From the NCBI RefSeq assembly GCF_005484945.1, contig NZ_CP034035.1, positions 1,240,001 to 1,304,000 on the forward strand: 64,000 nt of DNA, given 5' to 3'. This DNA comes from Brenneria rubrifaciens (GTDB taxonomy: Bacteria > Pseudomonadota > Gammaproteobacteria > Enterobacterales > Enterobacteriaceae). The position numbers and the translations under genes are program-made. Positions 1-9,985 of this stretch are shown here, one piece after another (position 1 is the first letter of the stretch; each line of letters starts with the position of its first letter). The notes beneath the pieces are model-generated. The model had not been told where the DNA came from. It saw only the letters and a program-made list of their open reading frames with translations, and made no database searches.

Positions 1-294
1 GTGGCGGTGATCATACGCCGTATCTCAAGAGGGAATAATCCCTTCAAGCCCGATCGCGAACATCTGCACCACATATTAATCCGCGCCGGGTTTACACCGC
101 ATCAGACGCTGGCCGCTATCGTTGTTCTTGCGGTTTTATTTGCGGTGGCAGGCATCATTTGCGAGCGTAATAGCGTAAGTGAGTCTATTATGTTAAGCGT
201 ATTTTTGATGGCTTTTGCCGGGTATTTTGGATCAATAACATTGATGGGGAGAATGCGTGTATGGTTTCGGAGAAGTGTCATCTTAGACAGATAA
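1..294 (+). CDS. WecA-like undecaprenyl-phosphate sugar-1-phosphate transferase, C-terminal part
   Basis: The reading frame is already open at base 1 and stops at 292-294, so only the last 97 codons are present. The fragment carries the DREHLHHILIRAGF segment typical of the cytoplasmic C-terminal loop of the WecA/MraY-type polyprenyl-phosphate transferases, followed by two hydrophobic membrane segments and a basic tail. Family members transfer a sugar-1-phosphate from a UDP-sugar to undecaprenyl phosphate. Its position 146 bp before wza suggests it belongs to the polysaccharide locus. Because wbaP further on is a complete alternative initiating transferase, this gene may instead be the general wecA homologue. 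The N-terminal catalytic part cannot be checked here. Confidence 0.75.
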   Translation: MAVIIRRISRGNNPFKPDREHLHHILIRAGFTPHQTLAAIVVLAVLFAVAGIICERNSVSESIMLSVFLMAFAGYFGSITLMGRMRVWFRRSVILDR

Positions 295-440
295 AAGTGT
301 TGATTCGATGCCGTTAAAGGGTAAATTACGCTTGTTTTATATGTAAGATCTAAGTTCATCTGAAGAGTTCTTCTCTATAATCATTGACTATTTTGTAGGG
401 ATTTGCGCAATTTTCAAACAAGAGCGATGGCATACACAGG

Positions 441-1577
441 ATGATAAATTACAAATTAAAATTGATACCCTTTGTGGTGTCAGCAGCTCTGCTTAGCGGC
501 TGCACCATAATTCCAGGCTCTCATCTTTCCAGCAGTGGCAAGGAAGTCATCAAACAGCAAGATGCTGATTTTGATATCGATAAGCTAGTGAATGTTTATC
601 CGTTGACGCCGTATCTGGTGGAAAAAATGCGGCCCAAGCCACTGATTGCACAAACTAATCCGGCGCTGGAGAGAGAACTTCAAGGGTATGAATACCGTAT
701 TGGTATTGGTGACGTTATTATGGTTACCGTATGGGATCACCCTGAACTGACCACACCGGCCGGTACTTACCGTACAGCGGCGGATACCGGTAACTGGGTT
801 CATTCCGATGGCACCATTTTCTATCCTTATATCGGTAAAGTGAGCGTTGCTGGTAAAACGGTCACTGAGGTTCGCGATGAAATTATGGGTCGGCTGGCAC
901 AATACATCGAGTCACCGCAGGTAGATGTCAGCATTGCCGCCTTCCGTTCACAAAAGGCTTATGTAACGGGGGAAGTGGCGACCTCGGGGCAACAGCCTAT
1001 TACCAACGTGCCGTTAACCGTGCTGGATGCGATTAACAAGGCCGGCGGTCTGACGGAAAATGCGGACTGGCGTAACATCGTATTGACGCACAACGGTAAA
1101 GAACAGCGGTTGTCTCTTCAGGCGCTAATGCAAAACGGCGACCTATCGCAAAACCATCTCCTCTATCCTGGCGATATACTCTACATACCCCGCAATGACG
1201 ATTTGAAAGTGTTTGTTATGGGTGAGGTCACGAAACAAAGCACGCTTAAAATGGACCGTAGCGGCATGACGTTGACGGAAGCGTTGGGTAACGCGGAAGG
1301 ATTTTCCCAGTCTGTGTCCGATGCAACCGGCGTATTTGTGGTTCGTTCGCTACGCGGAACGCAAGGACCGAAACTGGCGAATATTTATCAGTTGAACATG
1401 TCTGATGCCACGGCAATGGTGATGGGGACGGAGTTTCAATTACAGCCTTACGATATTGTCTACGTTACTGCGGCACCTATCGCTCGCTGGAACCGTGTTA
1501 TCAGCCAACTTGTACCGACCATTTCCGGCTTTAATGAGTTGACTGAAGGTACATTGCGCGTACGTACCTGGCCGTAG
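441..1577 (+). CDS. wza: Wza outer-membrane polysaccharide export lipoprotein
   Basis: Forms the octameric outer-membrane channel through which Wzy-dependent polysaccharide leaves the cell. The 378-residue length is normal for Wza. The N-terminus is a lipoprotein signal peptide ending in LLSGC, with Cys21 as the lipidated residue. A Poly_export domain (about 85-180: [19 protein letters not shown], then the Y-x-Y-P-Y-I-G-K-V-V stretch) is followed by two SLBB-type repeats and a C-terminal amphipathic segment ending in RVRTWP. It is the first gene of wza-wzb-wzc, with 8 bp to wzb. I found no ops/JUMPstart element in the 146 bp upstream. Confidence 0.97.
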   Translation: MINYKLKLIPFVVSAALLSGCTIIPGSHLSSSGKEVIKQQDADFDIDKLVNVYPLTPYLVEKMRPKPLIAQTNPALERELQGYEYRIGIGDVIMVTVWDHPELTTPAGTYRTAADTGNWVHSDGTIFYPYIGKVSVAGKTVTEVRDEIMGRLAQYIESPQVDVSIAAFRSQKAYVTGEVATSGQQPITNVPLTVLDAINKAGGLTENADWRNIVLTHNGKEQRLSLQALMQNGDLSQNHLLYPGDILYIPRNDDLKVFVMGEVTKQSTLKMDRSGMTLTEALGNAEGFSQSVSDATGVFVVRSLRGTQGPKLANIYQLNMSDATAMVMGTEFQLQPYDIVYVTAAPIARWNRVISQLVPTISGFNELTEGTLRVRTWP

Positions 1578-1585
1578 AGATAAAT

Positions 1586-2020
1586 ATGTTTGATTCAATA
1601 TTAGTGGTTTGTGTAGGTAATATCTGCCGTTCCCCAACTGGGGAACGGCTGTTACAACAGGCATTGCCAGCTAAACGGATTGCTTCAGCCGGCTTGGGCG
1701 CGTTGGTGGGAAAACCTGCTGACAACACTGCTACTGAGGTAGCGAGCAGTCACGGCCTCTCTCTTGAAGGGCATACTGCGCAACAAATTACTTCGTCTTT
1801 ATGCCGCCAGTACGATCTGATCCTGGTTATGGAGAAAAGTCATATTGATGCGGTAAGCAAATTAGCCCCCCAGGTGCGCGGTAAAATCATGCTCTTTGGC
1901 CATTGGTTAAATCAGCAGGACATCGCCGATCCTTACCGCAAAAGTCGAGAAGCGTTTGAATTCGTGTACTCGCAACTTGAGCAGTCTGCCCAAAAATGGG
2001 CACAAGCATTAAGTCGTTAA
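1586..2020 (+). CDS. wzb: Wzb low-molecular-weight protein tyrosine phosphatase
   Basis: Cytoplasmic phosphatase that dephosphorylates the tyrosine-rich tail of the Wzc kinase and so permits cycles of polymerisation and export. The CX5R signature VCVGNICRSP places the nucleophile at Cys9 and the phosphate-binding Arg at 15. The general acid Asp115 lies in the DPYRKS motif. Its length, 144 residues, matches Wzb/Etp/AmsI. It is 8 bp from wza and 16 bp from wzc, indicating one transcript. Confidence 0.97.
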   Translation: MFDSILVVCVGNICRSPTGERLLQQALPAKRIASAGLGALVGKPADNTATEVASSHGLSLEGHTAQQITSSLCRQYDLILVMEKSHIDAVSKLAPQVRGKIMLFGHWLNQQDIADPYRKSREAFEFVYSQLEQSAQKWAQALSR

Positions 2021-2036
2021 CCAGTCAGGGAAAACC

Positions 2037-4205
2037 ATGGCAGAAAAAATTTCAGTGAAAGCATCTGAAACCAGTTCAGATGAAATTGATCTAGGGCGTT
2101 TATTAGGTACATTACTTGATTACCGATGGCTAATTATTGGTGTCACTGCCGTATTTGCAATCATTGGGATTTTATATGCCACATTAGCGACCCCCATCTA
2201 TAAAGCTGATGCATTAATCCAGGTCGAACAAAATTCGGGCAATCAGTTGTTAAAAGATATCTCCCGTGTATTGCCAGACGGCAAGCCCCAATCAGATGCA
2301 GAAGTTGAGTTAATAAAGTCCCGTATGGTGATAGGTAAAACCATCCGCGATCTTTCATTGAATACGGTAGTAGAGCAGAAGTATTTCCCTGTTTTTGGTA
2401 AAGGAATGGCTCGTCTTTTAGGTAAAAAGCCTGGAGAAATCGCCGTATCTCGCTTAGAAGTTCCTGATTCTTGGCAAGATGAAAAAATCGAATTAACGGT
2501 ATTGAGTCCAACAAGTTATAAAATAGAAGCGGGTGATGTAGTTAGTTTTACTGGTACTGTTGGGCAGCTAGAAAAGAATAATGGCCTTTCTTTGTTAGTC
2601 AGCGATATGGCTGCACCAGAGGGAACTGTTTTTAGAATAAAGAAACTGAATGAGCTTACAGCGATCAATACGCTGCTTAATGATTTTACTGTAACTGACA
2701 CGGGTAAAGACACCGGTGTTTTACAGCTCACTTTGGAAGGGGAAGATCCGGCTAAAGTGAGCAAAATTTTAAACAGCATTAGTCAAAACTATCTACAGCA
2801 AAACGTCGAGCGTAAATCAGAAGAAGCAGGTAAAAGCCTGGAGTTTCTAAAAGAGCAACTGCCGAGTGTTCGAGCCGTACTGAATGAAGCGGAAAATAGA
2901 CTTAACGCATATCGCCAACTGAATGAATCAGTCGATCTTTCGCTGGAAGCAAAAGCTGTGCTGGATACCGGTGTTTCGGTTGAAACACAGTTGAATGAGT
3001 TGACATTTAAAGAAGCGGAAATATCCAAACTCTATACCAGAGAGCATCCAGCCTACCGTGCTTTATTGGAGAAAAGGAAAACATTAGAGCAAGAAAGGAA
3101 AAAAGTTGAACAACGTATCAATGGTATGCCACAAACTCAGCAGGAAATATTGCGTTTAACGCGCGACGTAGAGGCTGGGCAAGAAGTTTATATGCAATTG
3201 CTGAATAAACAGCAGGAGCTGAGCATAAATAAAGCCAGTGTAATAGGTAATGTTCGCATTATTGATTCAGCAGTGACGGAATTAAAACCTGTTAAGCCTA
3301 AAAAATCACTAATAGTTTTGTTAAGCCTGATTGTAGGAGGAATTACTTCTGCTTCGTTTGTGGTTATCAGAACTATGCTGCATAAAGGCATTGAAAGTCC
3401 AGAGCAACTAGAAGAATTAGGTGTCAATGTTTATGCCAGCGTTCCGCTTTCTGAGTGGCAACAGAAAAAAGATAGAGCGCTATTATTAGGTAAAGGTAAA
3501 AAGAATGTTCGTTCTATAGAGCTGTTGGCTATCGGGAACCCCGCAGATCTAGCTATTGAGGCCATTCGTAGCCTGCGAACCAGCCTGCACTTCGCCATGA
3601 TGGAGGCTAAAAATAATGTGCTGATGATTTCCGGTGCCAGCCCCGCTATTGGTAAAACCTTTATCAGTGCTAACTTAGGCGCGGTGATTGCGCAGGCTGG
3701 GCAACGGGTATTGATAGTTGACTGCGATATGCGTAAAGGTTATGCCCATGAACTAATGGGAACCGATTATAGTAAAGGTCTTTCCGATATTTTATCTAGT
3801 CAATGCAGTGCTGAGAACAGCTTACGTAAAACAGTAATTGAGAATATGGATTTTATTCCGCGTGGTCAGGTACCGCCGAATCCGTCAGAGCTGTTAATGC
3901 ACAGCCGTTTTGCTGAGTTTGTGAAATGGGCCGGTGAACATTACGATCTGGTTCTGTTGGATACGCCTCCGATTTTGGCAGTAACCGATGCTGCTATTAT
4001 CAGCCGACATGTGGGGACGTCATTACTGGTGGCTCGTTTTGAAGTGAACACGTTGAAAGAAATTGAGGTTAGTATTCGACGGTTTGAGCAGAATGGTGCT
4101 GAAATTAAAGGTGTTATTCTGAATGCTGTAATGAAAAGAGCAGCAAGTTATTATGGTTACGGTAATTACGATTATTATACCTACGAGTATAAATCAAAAT
4201 CATAA
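2037..4205 (+). CDS. wzc: Wzc polysaccharide co-polymerase and tyrosine autokinase
   Basis: Inner-membrane protein that controls chain length and couples polymerisation to Wza. Layout: Wzz domain with transmembrane segment near 30-50, periplasmic coiled-coil region (about 260-400), second transmembrane segment near 425-445, then a cytoplasmic BY-kinase domain. The kinase shows Walker A GASPAIGKT (533-541, Lys540), Walker A' LIVDCD (Asp562, Asp564) and Walker B LVLLDTPP (Asp642). The last 20 residues hold eight tyrosines, the autophosphorylation cluster acted on by Wzb. The length of 722 residues is typical. A stable hairpin follows 13 bp after the stop codon. Confidence 0.97.
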   Translation: MAEKISVKASETSSDEIDLGRLLGTLLDYRWLIIGVTAVFAIIGILYATLATPIYKADALIQVEQNSGNQLLKDISRVLPDGKPQSDAEVELIKSRMVIGKTIRDLSLNTVVEQKYFPVFGKGMARLLGKKPGEIAVSRLEVPDSWQDEKIELTVLSPTSYKIEAGDVVSFTGTVGQLEKNNGLSLLVSDMAAPEGTVFRIKKLNELTAINTLLNDFTVTDTGKDTGVLQLTLEGEDPAKVSKILNSISQNYLQQNVERKSEEAGKSLEFLKEQLPSVRAVLNEAENRLNAYRQLNESVDLSLEAKAVLDTGVSVETQLNELTFKEAEISKLYTREHPAYRALLEKRKTLEQERKKVEQRINGMPQTQQEILRLTRDVEAGQEVYMQLLNKQQELSINKASVIGNVRIIDSAVTELKPVKPKKSLIVLLSLIVGGITSASFVVIRTMLHKGIESPEQLEELGVNVYASVPLSEWQQKKDRALLLGKGKKNVRSIELLAIGNPADLAIEAIRSLRTSLHFAMMEAKNNVLMISGASPAIGKTFISANLGAVIAQAGQRVLIVDCDMRKGYAHELMGTDYSKGLSDILSSQCSAENSLRKTVIENMDFIPRGQVPPNPSELLMHSRFAEFVKWAGEHYDLVLLDTPPILAVTDAAIISRHVGTSLLVARFEVNTLKEIEVSIRRFEQNGAEIKGVILNAVMKRAASYYGYGNYDYYTYEYKSKS

Positions 4206-4218
4206 TATGTTACTCCAT

Positions 4219-4250
4219 ACCGATTTACTATTATAAAATAGTAAATCGGT
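4219..4250 (+). terminator. Hairpin after wzc, possible attenuator
   Basis: A perfect 13-bp stem (accgatttactat at 4219-4231 and its complement at 4238-4250) closes a 6-base loop immediately after wzc. It is followed by tgttcgg and not by a strong T run, so full Rho-independent termination is doubtful. Its place between the export genes and the glycosyl-assembly genes suggests partial termination that lowers expression downstream. Confidence 0.55.
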
Positions 4251-4459
4251 TGTTCGGAAAAGGATATTTCCTGCTTATTAATATGAATTATTAAATAGCA
4301 ATTAAGGGATAAATTTATTAATTTTCCTGTTCAGCTTTTTTATCATTTTTGTAGATAAATAAAGCCGTTTTGATAATTGAATATCACATTGTGTTGTGAT
4401 GATTTTAAGTATTCATGAAAGGTGTTTAAATTTTATGAAACTATTTGGGGTATGACATT

Positions 4460-5896
4460 ATGCATGCGCGAATTTTTTTTAGAAAAAATAATATTGTTAA
4501 GTTTTTTATGGCATTGTCCGATTTTGTTTTTTTTAATTTGGCGCTGCTGCTTACATTAGGGATAATGAGTCTGCTGGGCTACGACATATATTCTTTTATT
4601 CCTAAATCTGAAATTTCAGCGAGATTTATCTCACATATTACTTTATCTCTCCTGTGTGTTAGCTGGTTATGGATAAGATTACGTCACTATACATATAGAA
4701 AGCCTTTTTGGTTTGAACTGAAAGAAATTATCAGAACGTTAGTCATATTTGCAGTTTTTGATCTGGCTTTGGTTGCATTTTCAAAATGGCAATTCTCGCG
4801 GTATATCTGGGTTGCGACATGGGCATTGGCTATTTTTCTGGTTCCTGTTGGCCGCGTAATTGTAAAAAGGTTTTTGGATAAATTTAATATCTGGAAAAAG
4901 CACACCATTATTATAGGAACGGGGAAAAACGCCAGAGATGCTTATGCCGCACTTCAAAGTGAAGAAGTTTTAGGGTTTTCCATTGCTGCGTTTTATTCTA
5001 GTAATGGCTTTGATACTGTTCACGAAATTTTTGGTGTTCCGGTAATAAAGAGTGAAGATGAACTTTGGCAGCAAAGTTGCCCTGAAGATACCCAGTTTAT
5101 TGTGGCTGTAGAATTTGAAGAGCACTCATTAAGGGATTTTTGGTTAAAAAATCTCGCTAAACATAATTGTCGATCAGTATCTGTTATCCCGACATTGCGG
5201 GGTGTCCCTTTATATGGCACGGAAATGTCTTTCATTTTTAGTCATGAAGTGATGATCTTGCGCGTTAGCAACAGCCTGGCAAAAAGAACCTCTCGTTTAG
5301 TTAAGCGGACATTTGATATTTTTGGTGCCTTAGTGATTGTCACTGTGCTTTCACCCTTGTTGCTTTCCTTATTTTATCTGGTTTCAAAAGATGGCGGAAA
5401 GGCCATCTATGGACATGAGCGCATAGGCCGAAATGGGAAAAAATTTAAATGCTTGAAATTTCGTTCAATGGTTACGAATTCTCAGGAGGTTCTGCGTGAT
5501 ATATTAGAAAATAATCCGGATGCCAGAGCTGAGTGGGAAAAAGATTTTAAATTGAAAGATGATCCGAGAATCACTAAAATCGGTAAATTTATTAGAAAAA
5601 CCAGTCTTGATGAACTCCCTCAACTTTTCAACGTTATCAAAGGCGAGATGAGTCTGGTTGGCCCAAGGCCAATTATAAAAGATGAGTTGGATAAGTATGC
5701 GGGGGATGTTGACTATTATCTAATGGCTAAGCCTGGTATGACCGGACTGTGGCAGGTTAGTGGAAGAAATGATGTTGACTATGATACACGTGTTTATTTC
5801 GATGCCTGGTATGTGAAAAACTGGTCTTTGTGGAATGACATTGCGATCCTTTTTAAGACTATTGGTGTTGTTTTAAAAAGAGATGGTGCCTATTAA
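4460..5896 (+). CDS. wbaP: Undecaprenyl-phosphate galactose phosphotransferase WbaP
   Basis: Initiates repeat-unit synthesis by moving galactose-1-phosphate from UDP-Gal to undecaprenyl phosphate. The sequence closely follows Salmonella WbaP/RfbP as I recall it: an N-terminal transmembrane block, the RLRHYTYRKPFWFELKEI segment, a Rossmann-like middle domain (IIIGTGKNARDAYAALQSEE), and the C-terminal catalytic PglC-like domain with KFRSMV, RKTSLDELPQLFNV, SLVGPRP and KPGMTGLWQVSGRNDV. I chose ATG 4460, preceded by TTTGGGG, giving 478 residues; a TTG at 4445 in the same frame is the alternative. An IS903-type element lies 59 bp downstream. Confidence 0.95.
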   Translation: MHARIFFRKNNIVKFFMALSDFVFFNLALLLTLGIMSLLGYDIYSFIPKSEISARFISHITLSLLCVSWLWIRLRHYTYRKPFWFELKEIIRTLVIFAVFDLALVAFSKWQFSRYIWVATWALAIFLVPVGRVIVKRFLDKFNIWKKHTIIIGTGKNARDAYAALQSEEVLGFSIAAFYSSNGFDTVHEIFGVPVIKSEDELWQQSCPEDTQFIVAVEFEEHSLRDFWLKNLAKHNCRSVSVIPTLRGVPLYGTEMSFIFSHEVMILRVSNSLAKRTSRLVKRTFDIFGALVIVTVLSPLLLSLFYLVSKDGGKAIYGHERIGRNGKKFKCLKFRSMVTNSQEVLRDILENNPDARAEWEKDFKLKDDPRITKIGKFIRKTSLDELPQLFNVIKGEMSLVGPRPIIKDELDKYAGDVDYYLMAKPGMTGLWQVSGRNDVDYDTRVYFDAWYVKNWSLWNDIAILFKTIGVVLKRDGAY

Positions 5897-5955
5897 GAGT
5901 GAAGATTTCATATCAACTCAACGCCAGCAATAAATATTTGATTATAGCGTTGCCT

Positions 5956-7012
5956 GGCGTTGTTGAATAAATCGAACTTTCAGCGGTAAACAGGATCAGA
6001 TCACTCTCTTCCCTGACAGTACATGGCGAACCGTGGCAAAGCAGAAGTTCAAAATCACCAACTGGAAAACGTATAACCACGCCCTCCGTCAACGGGGGTC
6101 GCTGACAGTCTGGCTCAGCGATGACGCCACCGCCGCATGGTACGATGCCGCTGAGCCTGCGCGGCGAGGCCGGCCGTTACGTTACTCCGATATGGCGATC
6201 ACCACTGCATTGATGCTCAAGAACGTCTTTAACCTTGCGCTGCGGGCGTTGCAGGGATTTATCGATTCGGTTTTCCATCTGATGAATGTGCCGCTGCGCA
6301 GCCCGGATTACACCAGTATCAGCAAACGGGCCAAAAGTGTTAACGTCAATATCAGGACGCCGACACGCGGCGAAATCGCGCATCTGGTCATTGATTCCAC
6401 CGGGCTTAAAGTCTTTGGCGAGGGGGAATGGAAGGTCAAAAAACACGGTGCGGAAAAGCGGCGGGTGTGGCGCAAGCTGCATCTGGCGGTGGACGCGGGC
6501 ACACATGAGATAGTCTGCGCTGACTTGTCACTCAGCGGCGTGACGGACGCGCAGGCGTTGCCGGGGCTGATAAGCCAGACGCACAGGAAGATAAAGGAAG
6601 CGCTGGCAGACGGGGCTTACGATGTGCGCGACTGCCACGACGGTTTGAAAAGGAAGAAAATCAGGCCGGTCATCCCGCCGCGCAGGGGAGCGAAATACTG
6701 GCCTTTGGAGCGATATCAGGAGCGAAATCAGGCGGTGGCGCAGCAGCGGTTGACGGGAAACAACGAGGCGTGGAAAAAGAAAGTGGGTTACCACCGGCGT
6801 TCACTGGCGGAAACGGCGATATCGCGGATGAAGATGATGTTGGGAGACCGGTTGTCGCTGCGTGATTACGATGGGCAGGTGGGTGAAGCGATGGCGCGGG
6901 TGAAAGCAATGAACACCATGACGCGGCTGGGCATGCCGGTCAGTGTTCGCATTGCCTGAGAGATGAGGAAAGGGCTTTGCTGCACCCCGAAAATGATTTA
7001 TTCAACAACGCC
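5956..7012 (+). mobile_element. IS903-type insertion sequence (IS5 family), copy 1
   Basis: A complete 1057-bp element, the same length as IS903. Its terminal inverted repeats are ggcgttgttgaataaatc at the left and the complement at the right. It is flanked by perfect 9-bp target duplications GCGTTGCCT at 5947-5955 and 7013-7021, so it arrived by simple transposition and has not recombined since. It lies between wbaP and the next glycosyltransferase and may be polar on, or supply a promoter to, the genes that follow. An identical-protein copy sits at 45389-46445 in the opposite orientation. Confidence 0.97.
6033..6959 (+). CDS. IS903-type transposase (IS5 family, DDE)
   Basis: A 308-residue DDE transposase opening at GTG 6033 (MAKQKFKITNWKTYNHALRQ). 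The catalytic triad is supported by LVIDSTGLKVFGEGEW (first Asp), LADGAYD (second Asp) and RRSLAETAISRMKMMLG (Glu). It is full length and unbroken, filling the element, and is identical residue for residue to the transposase at 45442-46368. It is therefore probably active. Confidence 0.97.
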   Translation: MAKQKFKITNWKTYNHALRQRGSLTVWLSDDATAAWYDAAEPARRGRPLRYSDMAITTALMLKNVFNLALRALQGFIDSVFHLMNVPLRSPDYTSISKRAKSVNVNIRTPTRGEIAHLVIDSTGLKVFGEGEWKVKKHGAEKRRVWRKLHLAVDAGTHEIVCADLSLSGVTDAQALPGLISQTHRKIKEALADGAYDVRDCHDGLKRKKIRPVIPPRRGAKYWPLERYQERNQAVAQQRLTGNNEAWKKKVGYHRRSLAETAISRMKMMLGDRLSLRDYDGQVGEAMARVKAMNTMTRLGMPVSVRIA

Positions 7013-7072
7013 GCGTTGCCTACGAATTAGCCTTTCCGTATTACTACATCAATAATCGTTAAAAGAGAAAAA

Positions 7073-7981
7073 ATGAAATATTTTGTAGCGGTCCCAACCT
7101 ATAACGGTGGCGATGTTTGGAAAGAGACAGCAAAAAACATCAGAAAATATAGCCATGATGAATTACATGTTCAGGTGATTGACTCTGGAAGCAATGATGC
7201 TACTACTGAAATAGCGGATGGTTTTGGCTTTAACGTTATTAATATAGACGCTAAAGAATTTAACCACGGTGGAACACGTAATCAGGCTGTTGATATTAAT
7301 GCTGAAGAGTATGATATCGTTATTTTCTTAACTCAGGATGCAATCCCTGAATTAGGTTTTATTGATAATATCCTTACCGCTTTTGACGATCCTGACGTGG
7401 TTTGTGCTTATGGTAGACAGTTACCCCATCTGGATGCTAATCCAATCGCTCAGCACGCAAGATATTTCAATTACCCGGAAGAAAGTCATGTTTGTAGCCT
7501 TAGCGATGCAGCTCAAATTGGATTGAAAACCGTTTTTATGTCTAATTCATTCTCTGCCTACCGAATTGACGCGTTTAAAAGATTAGGTGGGTTTCCATCA
7601 AATACTATCCTGTGTGAGGATATGCATTTTACAGCTAAAGTTGTGTTGGCGGGATATAAAGTAGCCTATGTTTCAGAGGCAATAGTTAGACACTCTCATA
7701 ATTATAGCGCGATAGAAGAGTTTAAACGTTACTTCGATATTGGCGTATTTCATGCAGACGACCCCTGGATTAGAGAAAAATTTGGCGGGGCAGGGGGAGA
7801 AGGAAAGAAATTCATATTCTCTGAATTGCGTTTTCTTTTGAAACACAGAATAACCTATATTCCCTTTGCCTTTATAAATAACCTCATGAAAGTAACAGGA
7901 TATAAATTAGGTCAGAATTACAAACGTATTCCCCGTGCTCTTGTGAAGCGATTTAGCATGCACAAGCGTTATTGGAATTGA
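7073..7981 (+). CDS. Family 2 rhamnosyltransferase, WbaN-like
   Basis: A 302-residue GT2 enzyme with GT-A landmarks: VPTYNGG at the N-terminus, VIDSGSND, the FNHGGTRN motif of rhamnosyltransferases, FLTQDA at the metal/nucleotide site and CEDMHF (acceptor-base region). The sequence resembles Salmonella WbaN, which adds rhamnose to Gal-PP-undecaprenol, in segments such as [19 protein letters not shown] and RHSHNY. With wbaP upstream and rfbBACD downstream, the natural inference is the second step of repeat-unit assembly, Rha onto Gal-PP-Und. The start ATG has AAAAGAGAAAAA upstream and lies 60 bp after the IS element. Confidence 0.85.
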   Translation: MKYFVAVPTYNGGDVWKETAKNIRKYSHDELHVQVIDSGSNDATTEIADGFGFNVINIDAKEFNHGGTRNQAVDINAEEYDIVIFLTQDAIPELGFIDNILTAFDDPDVVCAYGRQLPHLDANPIAQHARYFNYPEESHVCSLSDAAQIGLKTVFMSNSFSAYRIDAFKRLGGFPSNTILCEDMHFTAKVVLAGYKVAYVSEAIVRHSHNYSAIEEFKRYFDIGVFHADDPWIREKFGGAGGEGKKFIFSELRFLLKHRITYIPFAFINNLMKVTGYKLGQNYKRIPRALVKRFSMHKRYWN

Positions 7982-8028
7982 TTCTATCGACGATCAAAAT
8001 ATCAAGATGTCAATGTAACGAGGATAGT

Positions 8029-9093
8029 ATGAAAATTATAGTAACAGGAGGGGCGGGCTTTATAGGATCCGCCGTTGTTCGTCATATTATTAGCAATACC
8101 AATGATGAAGTATTGGTTGTTGATAGCCTAACCTATGCGGGAAATCTCGAATCATTAGCCCCGGTTTCTGATAATAAGCGTTTCAAGTTTGAACGTGTCA
8201 ATATTTGCGATCGTGACCGTCTTGAGCAGGTATTCAATGAATATCAGCCAAATGCTGTCATGCACCTCGCAGCAGAGAGTCATGTGGATCGCTCTATTGA
8301 TGGCCCCGCTGATTTTATTGAAACGAATGTGGTGGGTACCTATACGCTGCTTGAAGTCACCCGCCACTACTGGGGGACTCTTGAAGAGCCGGAAAAACAG
8401 GCGTTTCGCTTTCATCATATTTCAACGGACGAAGTGTTTGGCGATCTGGATGGCACTGACGATCTCTTCACTGAAACCACGCCTTATGCGCCGAGCAGCC
8501 CATACTCTGCTTCTAAGGCTTCCAGTGACCACCTGGTGCGTGCGTGGTTGCGTACCTACGGATTGCCGACCATCGTCACCAATTGTTCCAACAATTATGG
8601 TCCCTACCATTTTCCTGAGAAACTGATTCCGTTGATCATCCTTAATGCTCTGGCCGGTAAACCGTTGCCAGTATATGGCAACGGTGGGCAAATCCGAGAT
8701 TGGCTTTATGTAGAAGATCACGCCCGCGCATTATACCAAGTTGTGACAGAAGGTAGTGTAGGGAAAACCTACAATATTGGCGGCCATAATGAGCGAAAAA
8801 ATATTGAAGTAGTGCTGACCATCTGTCAATTGCTGGAAGAGCTAGTGCCTAACAAGCCAACGGGTGTTGCCAACTACCAAGATCTGATTACTTACGTCGC
8901 CGACCGCCCCGGACATGATCTGCGCTATGCGATTGATGCGTCGAAAATTTATAACGAGTTGGGGTGGAAGCCTCAGGAAACATTCGAAAGCGGTATTCGT
9001 AAAACCGTCAAGTGGTATTTGGAGAATGAGGTTTGGTGGCAGCGAGTTAAAGATGGCTCTTACGCTGGGGAACGCCTTGGCCTATCTCAATAA
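8029..9093 (+). CDS. rfbB: dTDP-glucose 4,6-dehydratase
   Basis: Second step of dTDP-L-rhamnose synthesis: dTDP-glucose to dTDP-4-keto-6-deoxyglucose, NAD-dependent, cytoplasmic. Extended SDR fold with TGGAGFIG at 6-13, catalytic TDE at 133-135 and YxxxK (Tyr159, Lys163). The start at ATG 8029 follows ACGAGGATAGT and gives 355 residues, the usual size; reading from 7972 would add an unconserved extension overlapping the previous gene. First of four genes rfbB-A-C-D in tight order. Also called rmlB. Confidence 0.98.
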   Translation: MKIIVTGGAGFIGSAVVRHIISNTNDEVLVVDSLTYAGNLESLAPVSDNKRFKFERVNICDRDRLEQVFNEYQPNAVMHLAAESHVDRSIDGPADFIETNVVGTYTLLEVTRHYWGTLEEPEKQAFRFHHISTDEVFGDLDGTDDLFTETTPYAPSSPYSASKASSDHLVRAWLRTYGLPTIVTNCSNNYGPYHFPEKLIPLIILNALAGKPLPVYGNGGQIRDWLYVEDHARALYQVVTEGSVGKTYNIGGHNERKNIEVVLTICQLLEELVPNKPTGVANYQDLITYVADRPGHDLRYAIDASKIYNELGWKPQETFESGIRKTVKWYLENEVWWQRVKDGSYAGERLGLSQ

Positions 9094-9114
9094 CTAACCT
9101 CAGGAGTGAAACTT

Positions 9115-9984
9115 ATGAAAGGTATTGTATTAGCAGGTGGAACCGGGACACGTTTATATCCATTGACTCGCGGCGTGTCCAAACAATTGATGCCCATATA
9201 CGATAAGCCAATGGTTTATTACCCCATTTCAGTATTAATGCTAGCGGGCATTCGCGAGATCCTGATTATTTCAACGCCGGAGGATATGCCCGCATTTAAA
9301 CGAATGCTGGGTGATGGTAGTCAGTTTGGGGTGAATTTCAGCTATGCGATACAACCTAGTCCAGATGGACTGGCGCAAGCGTTCTTAATTGGCGAAGAGT
9401 TCATCAACGGCGATCGTTGCGCACTGGTATTGGGAGACAATATCTATTTTGGTGAAAGCTTTGGTCGCAAACTCGAAGGTGTTGTTGAGCGTCAACAAGG
9501 GGCGACAGTATTTGGCTATCAGGTGATGGACCCTGAACGTTTTGGCGTGGTGGATTTTGATGATAAATATCGAGCGCTTTCTATCGAAGAAAAACCGGCC
9601 AAGCCTAAATCTAATTGGGCGGTAACTGGCCTCTATTTCTATGATCAAAACGTTGTTGAGATGGCCAAACTGATCAAACCCTCCTCACGCGGGGAACTAG
9701 AAATCACGACTCTCAATCAAATGTATCTTGATCAGAGAAAGCTCAACGTTGAACTTTTAGGGCGTGGTTTTGCATGGCTTGACACTGGCACGCATGAAAG
9801 TCTGTTGGAAGCATCGCAATTTGTTCATACGATTGAAAAGCGTCAAGGTTTTAAAGTAGCGTGCTTGGAAGAGATTGCGTTCCGTAAAGGCTGGCTTACG
9901 GCTGTAGAAGTTTCTGAACAGGCAAAGCTCATGGCAAAAACACAATACGGTCGCTATCTGGCACACTTGATTGAAGGTAAATAA
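9115..9984 (+). CDS. rfbA: Glucose-1-phosphate thymidylyltransferase
   Basis: First step of the dTDP-rhamnose pathway: glucose-1-phosphate plus dTTP to dTDP-glucose. The N-terminus carries the nucleotidyltransferase signature [16 protein letters not shown], followed by [18 protein letters not shown] and [13 protein letters not shown] 9115 is chosen because AGGAGT lies 8 bases upstream; GTG 9106 overlaps that site. The 289-residue length matches RmlA. It is 21 bp after rfbB and directly abuts rfbC. Confidence 0.98.
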   Translation: MKGIVLAGGTGTRLYPLTRGVSKQLMPIYDKPMVYYPISVLMLAGIREILIISTPEDMPAFKRMLGDGSQFGVNFSYAIQPSPDGLAQAFLIGEEFINGDRCALVLGDNIYFGESFGRKLEGVVERQQGATVFGYQVMDPERFGVVDFDDKYRALSIEEKPAKPKSNWAVTGLYFYDQNVVEMAKLIKPSSRGELEITTLNQMYLDQRKLNVELLGRGFAWLDTGTHESLLEASQFVHTIEKRQGFKVACLEEIAFRKGWLTAVEVSEQAKLMAKTQYGRYLAHLIEGK

Positions 9985-9985
9985 A

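Noticed and set aside
300..440. JUMPstart/ops element or RcsAB box in front of wza
   Set aside because: No GGCGGTAGCGT-like ops sequence is present. TAAGATCTAAGTTC near 343 has only a partial likeness to an RcsAB box and I would not defend it.
4445..4459. TTG start for wbaP five codons upstream
   Set aside because: The ribosome-site-like TTTGGGG lies between the TTG and ATG 4460, so it can only serve the ATG.
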